This document shows, piece by piece, positions 26,810 to 34,662 of a stretch of 64,000 nucleotides of DNA. How positions within the stretch are numbered: the first letter of the stretch is position 1; the number at the start of each line of letters is the position of its first letter. The stretch covers positions 930,001 to 994,000 of the forward strand of contig NZ_CP036319.1 of the NCBI RefSeq assembly GCF_007752935.1, read 5' to 3'. The notes under the pieces were generated by a model. That model did not search any database and was not told the origin of the DNA. It saw only the letters and a program-made list of their open reading frames with translations. The translations under genes and the position numbers were made by a program. Source of the stretch: Crateriforma conspicua. Lineage in GTDB: Bacteria; Planctomycetota; Planctomycetia; Pirellulales; Pirellulaceae.

Positions 26810-28621
26810 TTATGCCAAATCGCGGTCTTCGAATAACAACATCGCGAGCATCCAAATCGCGACCACGAAAACCACAAGATAATTGAATGCTCCGGCCAAG
26901 TAGATCGGTGGGATGGTATTTCCGGTATCCACCGCCGCTTGGACGTTAAAGACGTTCAAATTGGGGACGATGACGGCAATGAATTTACCGACGAATCCCA
27001 CCAATTCATTGTTGTCCTGGGCCGACGCCACCAGAGGCGACGTCAAATTACCGATCACGTACACGATGAAGCAGGTGATGAAATTGGCCAGCAGGGGCAG
27101 CCGGGTGGCCAACGCAACCGCGATGCCGCCGATCACCATCGTTTCCATGAAATAAAGCGTCAGCACGGGCAGCACGGACATGATCTGTTCATGGCATTCC
27201 TGCCACACCGGTGCCGATTTTGTCAGTTCACGTGCCTCAAAAATCGGCTTGTAGCTGAGCACCAAAATCAAGACCGCTGCCATGATCAAGAACATCACCA
27301 GCACGGTCAGCATGATTCCGGTGTACTTACCCAGGACAAATGCACGTCGGCTGACGGGTTTGCTGAGCACCGTCAGGGCGGTCCGGCCTTCGATTTCTTC
27401 GCTGACGGTCGTTCCCGCACTCCACACCGCCTGCAACATGGCCAAGACCATGATCAGCGTCACGCCGCTGTCCTTCAGCACACGGATGTCGTCGCCCAGG
27501 GTGTTGAACGGATAGATCCCAAAGAACAGGATCCCGACCACCCCTAGTGCGATCAAAATCAAATACAGCGGCTGGGCCATTTCGTTCTTGGCCGTCGACA
27601 AACCCAGGGCCCAAACCCGAGGTGCCGCTTGGCGAAAGACCATCAATCCGGCGATCAACACGACGACCGCGAGGGCCGTGTACACGATCGAACTTGCCTG
27701 CGGAATCTGTGGCAAGTTGACGAAGGTGAAGACCACCGTGGCGGGGTCAATTTCACGGTTCTGGATGTGCAGCTTTGACGAATCCGGCGGCAATGGCGGC
27801 GTGTCGCGGTCTTCGTATCGGTATTCCAGCACTTCACCGGCATCGACCCGGAACGGCGAAGTCGAAAAGCGAGCCGGGTCGTCGGCGTCGGCCAACAAGA
27901 CCGTGCGGTTGCTGCGGATCGTCAGTTCGGACGTGCTGCGGGTGTTGTATTCGATTTCGGCCGGATGGAACGGGGCGTCATCAGGTTCGGCGTCCGGCGA
28001 TGCCGCGGGGATCTCGACTTCGTGGGTGGTCACACCGTCGGTAAAGATGTTGACGGCGGGAACCGATGCCAGGATCTCTTGCGGTGATTCCACCAGCGGT
28101 GTGGATCCGAGTCCGATCAAGGCCAACACGCCCAGCGTTCCCAGCACGTAGGGAATCACACCCTCGCCCAGCATCGAAAACCACTCCGAACGCGTGCGAT
28201 GCCACATCCCGTAGATCACGCTGAATCCGACCAGCAGGCCCACCAACATCAACGGCAAGACCAACACGCCCGCGTTTTCTTCCGTCTGTGGCATGTACCA
28301 ACCGCACAGCGCCAGGCCGACGGGGATTCCCAAAATCAGCGATGCGATCACGCCGCGACGTGGGTTATCGGGAATATTGCCCAGGCCCGGGATGAACGAC
28401 AGGACGGCCAGTACGGCGAAAATGGCCGCTGCAACCACTGCACCCGCTGCGATGCCCACGCCCAGCACCCAGATCGGCGTCAGCCACGTCGGCAGCCACT
28501 TCAGTGCCTGGCCGACGAACAGGCCGTTGGACATCAACGCGTCTGAAAAACCATGCAGGCCAACGCTGGGATCGACGAAACCACAGTCAAGAAGGGCGGG
28601 GGGAACGCAGATGTCGAACAT
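26810..28621 (-). CDS. ABC-2-type permease, large membrane protein
   Basis: 603 residues from ATG at 28621; an ATG at 28534 would drop 29 residues. About eleven or twelve membrane helices occur in two groups around a soluble domain at about 175-300. The second half has the ABC-2 permease signature TVSEEIEGRTALTVLSKPVSRRAFVLGKY and a helix-rich region after it. Proteins of this kind export lipids, peptides or polysaccharides with a separate ATPase. The next gene downstream is the degenerate ABC protein, so the real ATPase is not adjacent. Confidence 0.8.
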   Translation of the reverse strand: MFDICVPPALLDCGFVDPSVGLHGFSDALMSNGLFVGQALKWLPTWLTPIWVLGVGIAAGAVVAAAIFAVLAVLSFIPGLGNIPDNPRRGVIASLILGIPVGLALCGWYMPQTEENAGVLVLPLMLVGLLVGFSVIYGMWHRTRSEWFSMLGEGVIPYVLGTLGVLALIGLGSTPLVESPQEILASVPAVNIFTDGVTTHEVEIPAASPDAEPDDAPFHPAEIEYNTRSTSELTIRSNRTVLLADADDPARFSTSPFRVDAGEVLEYRYEDRDTPPLPPDSSKLHIQNREIDPATVVFTFVNLPQIPQASSIVYTALAVVVLIAGLMVFRQAAPRVWALGLSTAKNEMAQPLYLILIALGVVGILFFGIYPFNTLGDDIRVLKDSGVTLIMVLAMLQAVWSAGTTVSEEIEGRTALTVLSKPVSRRAFVLGKYTGIMLTVLVMFLIMAAVLILVLSYKPIFEARELTKSAPVWQECHEQIMSVLPVLTLYFMETMVIGGIAVALATRLPLLANFITCFIVYVIGNLTSPLVASAQDNNELVGFVGKFIAVIVPNLNVFNVQAAVDTGNTIPPIYLAGAFNYLVVFVVAIWMLAMLLFEDRDLA

Positions 28622-28750
28622 GAAGGGATCGGTCCGGCGGATGGGATGACGAGCACGGCTTTGCTACGCCTTGAGGCCCAATTGGGTTTGACAGAATCCG
28701 TCAGACTTCTGGCAATTTCAAGTGCCGGTGCCGAACTTCGTCCGAACAAC

Positions 28751-29224
28751 TCAGACGCTTGGCTGATCCGGCGAAGTCCGTGAGGATTCCGGGGCGTCCA
28801 AATAGCACGAAAGCGCGTCGCGGATCGAATCGGGAATCGGTGCCTTGGTCAATTTGCCGTGGGCCGCCAATTCGCAGCAGACCGAGACGACCTGCCCACG
28901 GGCCAACATTCGATCGCCGCACCGGAACGTGAATCGATAGGTGACGCTGCTGCGGCCGATGTTGCGGACCGAAACGTCGACCGTCAATTCATCTTCAAAG
29001 CGGGCCGCCGATAAATAATCGCACTGGGCGGAAACGCGGGGCCAAGTCAGCGGTTTGGTGTCATCCCGGTGCCGGGGCAAAACAGAAATCCCCAGCGACC
29101 GCAGCAAGGCGTGCTCCGCACTTTCCATCCACGGGAAAAATGCGGCGAAATGAACGATGCCGGCGGCGTCGGTTTCGCAGAACTCCACGCGACGCTGGAC
29201 CGAAAAGACGTCCGGTTTATTCAC
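28751..29224 (-). CDS. Acyl-CoA thioesterase, 4HBT/YbgC-like hotdog protein
   Basis: 157 residues. The hotdog-fold signature is VEFCETDAAGIVHFAAFFPWME, with the catalytic Asp typical of the 4-hydroxybenzoyl-CoA thioesterase group, followed by DYLSAARFEDELTVDVSV and SVTYRFTFRCGDRMLARGQVVSV. It should hydrolyse acyl- or aryl-CoA esters in the cytoplasm; the substrate is unknown. The start codon overlaps the end of rpsR by 8 bases, so the two are translationally coupled. Length is normal. Confidence 0.88.
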   Translation of the reverse strand: MNKPDVFSVQRRVEFCETDAAGIVHFAAFFPWMESAEHALLRSLGISVLPRHRDDTKPLTWPRVSAQCDYLSAARFEDELTVDVSVRNIGRSSVTYRFTFRCGDRMLARGQVVSVCCELAAHGKLTKAPIPDSIRDALSCYLDAPESSRTSPDQPSV

Positions 29225-29495
29225 CGACGTAGGGCATCAGAGCCATGAAGCGGGCTCGTTTGACAGCCGCGGTGACCGCGTGCTGGCTGACGGCGGTACA
29301 GCCGCTCTTGCGTCGACCGACGATTCGGCCTTGGCGATTGACCATCTTCTTCAGCAATTCCACGTCCTTGTAATCCACGTACATCGGACGTGGGCGGACG
29401 CCATCGACGAAGATCGGGTCCTTTTTGCGGGTACGTGAACGGACGCGTGAACGTTTGCGGGCTCGACTACGCGAGCTCATGGGACGTGGGGGCAT
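29217..29495 (-). CDS. rpsR: 30S ribosomal protein S18 (bS18)
   Basis: 92 residues; an in-frame ATG at 29480 (MSSRSRARKRS) would shorten it by five. The conserved S18 core is DYKDVELLKKMVNRQGRIVGRRKSGCTA followed by QHAVTAAVKRARFMALMPYV. The N-terminus is a basic tail (SRSRARKRSRVRSRTRKK). S18 binds the platform of the small subunit. Here it is not next to rpsF or rplI as in many bacteria but is coupled to a thioesterase gene downstream. Confidence 0.95.
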   Translation of the reverse strand: MPPRPMSSRSRARKRSRVRSRTRKKDPIFVDGVRPRPMYVDYKDVELLKKMVNRQGRIVGRRKSGCTAVSQHAVTAAVKRARFMALMPYVGE

Positions 29496-29911
29496 ACAGT
29501 CTTTTCAACTTGTCTGCAGGACGAACGGACTACACGGCCGGCGCGATCTTTCACCGCCGGCTCGCCAAACTGCGGATCGCGGAGTATGGCGAAACCTGCT
29601 GCGACCGGCAAGTGTATTTCACGTCCGTTTTGATTCGGACGATCAATCGTCACGATCCACAAAATCGCTCGATTCAGTTCCGGTGCCCCCATCGTCGCCA
29701 TCTCGCCCCCCCAATGTCCGCCGAATTGTCCGTCTCAACGCCCGGCGGCGGCCTAAGGGTTTCCTAGGTCGGCATTCGTTCCCGCAAGCCCACGGGCGGT
29801 TTGGCGATGCGAATCGACCTCGGCCGATGTCGCCCGCGGTGGGCACGGCGGCAAATGCGAACCAGGCGAACCGATCCGCCGCCCAGCCACCGGACCGGGG
29901 CGAAAAGAATC
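29496..29911. other. Intergenic region between rpsR and the pilin-like gene
   Basis: 416 bases between divergent genes. Open frames cross it on the plus strand, but their translations are Arg/Pro-rich and do not look coding. It must hold promoters for rpsR and the pilin cluster; I see no clear consensus. Confidence 0.4.
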
Positions 29912-30436
29912 ATGTCGTTATTCCATACCCGTTTGAATCAATGCCCGCAGCGACCAGAGGGGCGTCCACGGCGTGGCATTTCTGTCGTCGAAGTCTCGCT
30001 GGTGCTGGTCATCGGCGCGGTCGCGGTTTATTGGGTGCCGCGGGTGATGGCGAACATGGAACGTGAAAAGGCCACCGATGCTTTCGACTTCCTGAACAGC
30101 GTTCGCGAAGCACAAGTCGATTTTCACGCCCAGGCAGGACACTATGCGGGAAACCTCAGCCAGTTGGACTTGGACCGCACCGCCCCGATCCATTTCTCGA
30201 TCGGACCAGTCGACAGCACCACTGATGCGTGGAGCCTGACGCTGACCCGCGCCGGTACGGCGACCGACAACAAGTACACCGTGATTTTCACCGAACAGGG
30301 GTTCGATTCACGTCGCAGCAGTGTGACCGGTGATTTGATTCCCCAAGAATTGCGTCCTCGCAACGATATTTCGCCTGATCTACTTGCCGGCGGTTGGGCC
30401 GGGCGACCCGACCTCCACGGCGATTCGGATCGGTGA
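29912..30436 (+). CDS. Type IV pilin-like / pseudopilin protein
   Basis: 174 residues from the ATG at 29912. A short basic leader (MSLFHTRLNQCPQRPEGRPRRG) ends in Gly and is followed by ISVVEVSLVLVIGAVAVYWVP. This is the prepilin pattern with a Glu at position 5 and a hydrophobic helix. The remainder (DFLNSVREAQVDFHAQAGHYAGNL) resembles the C-terminal globular part of pseudopilins. It would be cleaved by a prepilin peptidase. It is followed by a one-base gap to the next gene, and two genes later by a GspE-like ATPase. Confidence 0.82.
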   Translation: MSLFHTRLNQCPQRPEGRPRRGISVVEVSLVLVIGAVAVYWVPRVMANMEREKATDAFDFLNSVREAQVDFHAQAGHYAGNLSQLDLDRTAPIHFSIGPVDSTTDAWSLTLTRAGTATDNKYTVIFTEQGFDSRRSSVTGDLIPQELRPRNDISPDLLAGGWAGRPDLHGDSDR

Positions 30437-30437
30437 T

Positions 30438-31646
30438 GTGGACGTCGCGAAACTGAAATCCATTCCGGAATCGCAAGCCAGCACGGCTGTCCACTGGGAC
30501 GCCAACGTTTTGTATGCTTGCCGAGTGCACCGAACTTGGTGGGGAGGGTTTTCGTTTCGCCATGCGTCACAGGATTACACTCGATCGGCCGCAGATGTCG
30601 CGTTCTCGGACCTCTTGAGTTCCCTGGGGCATGATCTTTCCGCGGATCGTTTGGTGGTGGGATGCCCACTGTCGCTTTGCGAAGTGCGAGTTTCATCCGA
30701 TCAGCCTCGTCCGGTCGAATCGCTAAAGGATTTCGCCGACAGGCAGCTCCGGTGCAACGGCGTGTCACGTGAAATGGACGCCGGTACTGTCCTGCAGTCG
30801 TTTCGTTTAAGCGATCACTTCGGTGGGCATCGGGTGGACGTGTCCACGCCCGGCGGTCAATTGCGTTCGATCGTGTCTGCACTGCATGGCGGTCCAGGCG
30901 GACAGAGGTTGAACGTCGCGAATGATCAATCACAGGTCGTTGCGATCACGCCGGATTTGATTGTGCCATCGGCCGGTTGGAATCAACCGTCCCGGTCGTC
31001 GTCGATGGTCGCGGTGCACGTCTTCTTGGGGCTGTGTGACCAATGGGTTTGCGTTTGCTGTGGTGGTGTGCCAGTGCTGGTGCGTCGTTGCCCGCTGCCC
31101 GGTGGCGATGAAGCGTCCGGGGTCTTGGACGTGGTCGAAGGCTTGGTCGATGAAGCGTCCGGTCGCTTGTGTCGTCATCGTCCCGCTTCGCGTTTTGCGG
31201 CCGATTTGGTGGTCGTCTATGGCCGCGACGAATTGAAATCCTTGATCTCCACCACCGCTTGGGGATGTCGATGGGGACAACGCTGGACTTGGTTGCCCGC
31301 TCAGACGCTGGATCCTGAATCCATCGTGGTGAACCTGGCTTTGCGCGGCCAATTTGCTGATTCCAACGGTGGATCGTCCACACCACCGTCTTCACCGCAC
31401 TCAACCCCACCGAACACCCATTCCCCGCACCGTCGGACGGCAAACGAAGACGCCCGTTCGATGTCGTCCGGCGGGCCGTCGGCCTTGTCCAGGACGGTTG
31501 TCGGCCGGCGAGAACGTCCGCCAATGCATTCGGCGACGTCAACGATTCGCTCCTGGTCCGTTCGTTTTGTTGCGTTGGGTCGATGGTCCCAGGCTTGCTT
31601 TCAAAGAATCGTCCGCCCTGCCCCGCTGGGATCTCGGACCCATTAG
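30438..31646 (+). CDS. Protein of unknown function in the pilin cluster
   Basis: 402 residues from a GTG at 30438, one base after the pilin stop; a longer frame from 30384 would overlap the pilin. No signal or convincing membrane helix is visible. The first 300 residues contain alternating strands and helices (VDVAKLKSI, ADRLVVGCPLSLCEV, MVAVHVFLGLCDQWVCVCC), and the last 100 are Ser/Pro/Arg-rich. The position between a pilin and a secretion ATPase suggests an assembly component such as a PilM/GspL-type cytoplasmic partner. This is inference; I cannot identify a family. Confidence 0.7.
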   Translation: MDVAKLKSIPESQASTAVHWDANVLYACRVHRTWWGGFSFRHASQDYTRSAADVAFSDLLSSLGHDLSADRLVVGCPLSLCEVRVSSDQPRPVESLKDFADRQLRCNGVSREMDAGTVLQSFRLSDHFGGHRVDVSTPGGQLRSIVSALHGGPGGQRLNVANDQSQVVAITPDLIVPSAGWNQPSRSSSMVAVHVFLGLCDQWVCVCCGGVPVLVRRCPLPGGDEASGVLDVVEGLVDEASGRLCRHRPASRFAADLVVVYGRDELKSLISTTAWGCRWGQRWTWLPAQTLDPESIVVNLALRGQFADSNGGSSTPPSSPHSTPPNTHSPHRRTANEDARSMSSGGPSALSRTVVGRRERPPMHSATSTIRSWSVRFVALGRWSQACFQRIVRPAPLGSRTH

Positions 31647-31680
31647 CCACCGCTGTTTTGTGTCAAAGAGTCACCACGTG

Positions 31681-33522
31681 ATGAAATCCATCTCCAACGA
31701 GATCTCCGTTGACCCTCAGGGTTCCGCCGGTACCAGTCAGTGGGCGATGCAGGTGGGACGCATGGATCCCGATGCCGTGCTGCGCTGGTGCGAGGCCCCG
31801 GAGGATGCCAACGATTCTCCGGTGCAAGACGGTGTCGGCAACGCCCCGGTTCTGGGCACCGATGGATTGATCGACCAGACGGCGATCGCCCATGCGTTTT
31901 CGCAAATGTATCTGATCCCCGTCTTTGATCCGCCCGCCGATGAACCATTGCCGGTCGACCGATCGGTCGCCGAATCGATTCCCAAGGAGGTGTGCGAAAA
32001 GCATTCGCTGGCACCGTTGGCGGATGACGGCCTCACTTTGGAAGTGGCCGTCGCCTGTCCCGACGGGTTGCGTCACGCCGATGCGATCGGTCGCCAATTG
32101 GATCGCCGGATTCGTCCGATGTTTGCCACCGCCGATGTCGTCGGACGGCTGATCGTCGCGTTGCATGATCAGACCGATCGGCAGGATGGCTTGCTGCGGC
32201 ACGGCAAGGCTGCGGGGACCTGCGATGACCGTTCGCACGATCAATGTGCGACGATCCAACGCGCGGCGGGTCATGCCCCGACAACGGAACGGACGTCCGA
32301 CGAAATCGATGCCGCCAAACGCGCGCTGTCGATCGGCGCTGCATCGAAATCCGACCAAGCCATCGCCGATCTTCTGGCCGAGGCGATTCGCCAAGCCGCC
32401 ACGGATATTCACTTGGAACCCGCCGGCGACACCTGTCGCATTCGAATCCGCGCCGAAGGCCGCTTGTCAGTGCACGGCGAGTTTTCCGGTGCTTTGTATC
32501 GCCAGATCAGCGACGCGTTGAAGTTGCGATCGCGTGTTCGTCGCAGCGAAAGTCGTCTGCCACAGGAAGGCGGATTCACCCTGCTGCGTGGCGGAAAACG
32601 TTTTCATGTTTCCCTACAGACTTTTCCGACCGCCGCTGGTGAAAGCATGGTTCTGGGGCTGCGCGAACTTTCGGCAGTCGCGGAATCTTTGGACGCGTTG
32701 TCGATGGACTCGGTCCAGTTGGCGCGGGTACGCGCGATCCTGCAATCGTCTCATGGGCTGGTCGCCATTTGCGGGCCGCGGGGCAGCGGAAAGCGGGCCA
32801 CCATGCAGGCCTGTGCCGCTGAATTGAACGACGTCACCCGCAACGTGTGCTCGGCGGAGCGTCGTGGAACGGTGGCGATGCCCGGCATCAACCAAGTGCT
32901 GACCTGCGAGGCGGCCGGCTTGGGGATGGCGCAAACCTTGCAGGTCTGCTTGAACCAAGATCCCGATGTGTTGTTGCTCGGTGAACCTTGGAATGCAGCC
33001 ACCTCGCGTCTGTGTGCCGACGCGGCGTCGGCCGGCGCGCTTGTCATCGGCATGATGCGCAGTAGCGATTCTTTGTCGGGCTTTCGTCGGTTGTGCAGCT
33101 ACGGCGATTCCGCTGCGCCTTTCACCTCATCGCTGTCCGGCATCATCGGCCAACGTAGCCTACGACGGCTGTGTGATCATTGTCGCCGACCGACGCGTCC
33201 CGATCGGGCGACCGCCCAGCGTTTGTCGTTGACACAAGATGCCGTGCTATACCAGGCCGCCGGATGTGACGCGTGTGACCAGTCGGGGTATCAAGGAACG
33301 ATGTATCTGTATGAAGTGATACGGATCCCCGATGAAATTGATCGAAACGACGTTTGGAACGACGCCGGTTCGGTCACTCGATCGGCCAGCGATTTTAAAA
33401 CCATCGCGCGTCGGCAAGGCGTTCTGACTCTGGCCGAACAGACAAGGACGCACTTGCTGGCCGGGCACGTCAGTGTTCAAGACGCACTGCGAAGCGGGAC
33501 CGTCATGGGGTCCAGATCTTAG
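31681..33522 (+). CDS. GspE/PilB-type secretion ATPase, degenerate
   Basis: 613 residues from the ATG at 31681. Residues 1-150 resemble the N-terminal domain of type II secretion ATPases. The ATPase core has AATDIHLEP (canonical), Walker A GPRGSGKRATM at about 365 (Lys kept, the next Ser/Thr is Arg), and LLLGEPWNAAT at about 431, where the Asp-box Glu remains but the usual RD is changed. The His box GMMRSSDS lacks His. C-terminal zinc cysteines are kept (CDHC and CDACDQSGYQG). It belongs with the pilin-like gene. Activity is uncertain. Its 3' end overlaps the convergent methyltransferase gene by 20 bases. Confidence 0.82.
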   Translation: MKSISNEISVDPQGSAGTSQWAMQVGRMDPDAVLRWCEAPEDANDSPVQDGVGNAPVLGTDGLIDQTAIAHAFSQMYLIPVFDPPADEPLPVDRSVAESIPKEVCEKHSLAPLADDGLTLEVAVACPDGLRHADAIGRQLDRRIRPMFATADVVGRLIVALHDQTDRQDGLLRHGKAAGTCDDRSHDQCATIQRAAGHAPTTERTSDEIDAAKRALSIGAASKSDQAIADLLAEAIRQAATDIHLEPAGDTCRIRIRAEGRLSVHGEFSGALYRQISDALKLRSRVRRSESRLPQEGGFTLLRGGKRFHVSLQTFPTAAGESMVLGLRELSAVAESLDALSMDSVQLARVRAILQSSHGLVAICGPRGSGKRATMQACAAELNDVTRNVCSAERRGTVAMPGINQVLTCEAAGLGMAQTLQVCLNQDPDVLLLGEPWNAATSRLCADAASAGALVIGMMRSSDSLSGFRRLCSYGDSAAPFTSSLSGIIGQRSLRRLCDHCRRPTRPDRATAQRLSLTQDAVLYQAAGCDACDQSGYQGTMYLYEVIRIPDEIDRNDVWNDAGSVTRSASDFKTIARRQGVLTLAEQTRTHLLAGHVSVQDALRSGTVMGSRS

Positions 33523-34363
33523 GGGCCGTCGAAGGTGATGACGCAGCATCGGCCGCGCGATGGTTTGGACCCGTGGTTGTTGTTCTGCGACGAGCCTTGA
33601 TGCGAACGTAGGGCGCCGCAAACCGGCATCGGTCGGCAAACGAGTCGGCGGCGCTGGTCGAATCCGCGTGCATGGGTTCGGTCAAATCTTCGACCACAAA
33701 TCCCGATCGGCAAATTCCGCCGATCAGTTCTTCCCAGCGGTGAAGGTATTCCGTGGCACCGTGTTCACGCAGTCGGCGTGCCGCCGCCGACCAATGCTCC
33801 GGTGCAGGCACTGGTTCGCGTCGATAGTATGAATGCAGGATTTCATAGCTGCCACCGCCACCGCGACGCAAAGACGTTTGCAGGCTGACCGGTGTCTTGT
33901 GCTGGCTGATGTACAGTCCGCCGGGCTTGGTGACCCGGGCGACTTCGCGAAAGACACCGGACACATCCGGCAGGTAACAGGTGCTGACCGGGTGAACGAC
34001 CAAGTCGAAGGATTCGTCACCCAACCCCGCCAGGTTGTCCATGCTGGTTTCGATGATCCGCACCCGATGACCGTGGCGGGCGGCCATTTGCCGATCCAGT
34101 TCCAGCATCGCGGGGCTGTAGTCGACCACCGTCACCTGCGCGCCGGCGGCGCTGTACAGCGAACTGTGACGCCCCCCGCCCGCGGCCAAACACAACACAC
34201 GCCAACCGTTAATCGATCCCCCCAGCCAGCCGATCGGGTCCACCGTGGACAGCGGATCGGCCAATTCCGCGTCGCTGGCCGGGCGGCAAAGCGGATCTTT
34301 CTTCGCCGCCATCGCATCGTAAGTGTGGCGATTGGCCCGCAATGCGGCGTTTCGTGGATCCAT
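33503..34363 (-). CDS. Class I SAM-dependent methyltransferase
   Basis: 286 residues from the ATG at 34363 (MDPRNAALRANRHTYDAMA). The SAM-binding motif is VLCLAAGGGRHSSLYSAAGAQVTVVDYSP, followed by FDLVVHPVSTCYLPD and EVARVTKPGGLYISQH (motif III region). The C-terminal 60 residues are Arg/Thr/Ala-rich. It should methylate a small molecule, since no nucleic-acid or protein target motif is visible. It overlaps the GspE-like gene at its 3' end and is divergent from the anti-sigma-like gene. Confidence 0.85.
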   Translation of the reverse strand: MDPRNAALRANRHTYDAMAAKKDPLCRPASDAELADPLSTVDPIGWLGGSINGWRVLCLAAGGGRHSSLYSAAGAQVTVVDYSPAMLELDRQMAARHGHRVRIIETSMDNLAGLGDESFDLVVHPVSTCYLPDVSGVFREVARVTKPGGLYISQHKTPVSLQTSLRRGGGGSYEILHSYYRREPVPAPEHWSAAARRLREHGATEYLHRWEELIGGICRSGFVVEDLTEPMHADSTSAADSFADRCRFAAPYVRIKARRRTTTTGPNHRAADAASSPSTAPKIWTP

Positions 34364-34662
34364 GGCGTGGCCGGCCTTCGAGGGCCGATGAAAACGGGGA
34401 AGATGAGCGTCGCGTGGGGGGATACTCGAAAAAACGCGAAAAAAATGCGTGGTTTTTCGAATCCGGCCCACGATGCGGGAACTTTTGCAACGCGGTGGTC
34501 ATCCGATGCCATGAATCACCACCGACCGCACGACCGTGCCGACGAAGCCGCCAGCGTTGCCTGGGGCTGCAGTTTCATGGATGAAACCCATCGGCCTGGT
34601 CGGTCACGCCGGATAGACGATCCGGATAACATAACGCGGCGTGGTCCTTGAACGAATCGTGA
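34364..34662. other. Intergenic region with a candidate ECF-type promoter
   Basis: 299 bases between the divergent methyltransferase and anti-sigma-like genes. Apart from the element at 34478-34504 I recognise nothing. Confidence 0.4.
34478..34504 (+). promoter_or_regulatory. Candidate ECF-sigma promoter element
   Basis: GGAACTTTTGCA followed by GTCATCC, with 8 bases between TTGCA and GTC. GGAAC and GTC at this kind of spacing resemble -35 and -10 boxes used by extracytoplasmic-function sigma factors. It lies about 160 bp upstream of the anti-sigma-like gene. A related element precedes the protease gene at 53956. Confidence 0.35.

Noticed and set aside
25833-26855. A 340-residue frame overlapping the ABC-like gene on the same strand
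   Set aside because: Gly/Arg-rich composition typical of an off-frame reading; the ABC-like frame has a consistent family layout.
33503-33522. Overlap of the methyltransferase and secretion ATPase ends as a sign of pseudogene decay
   Set aside because: Twenty bases of convergent overlap is common in compact genomes and both proteins end naturally.
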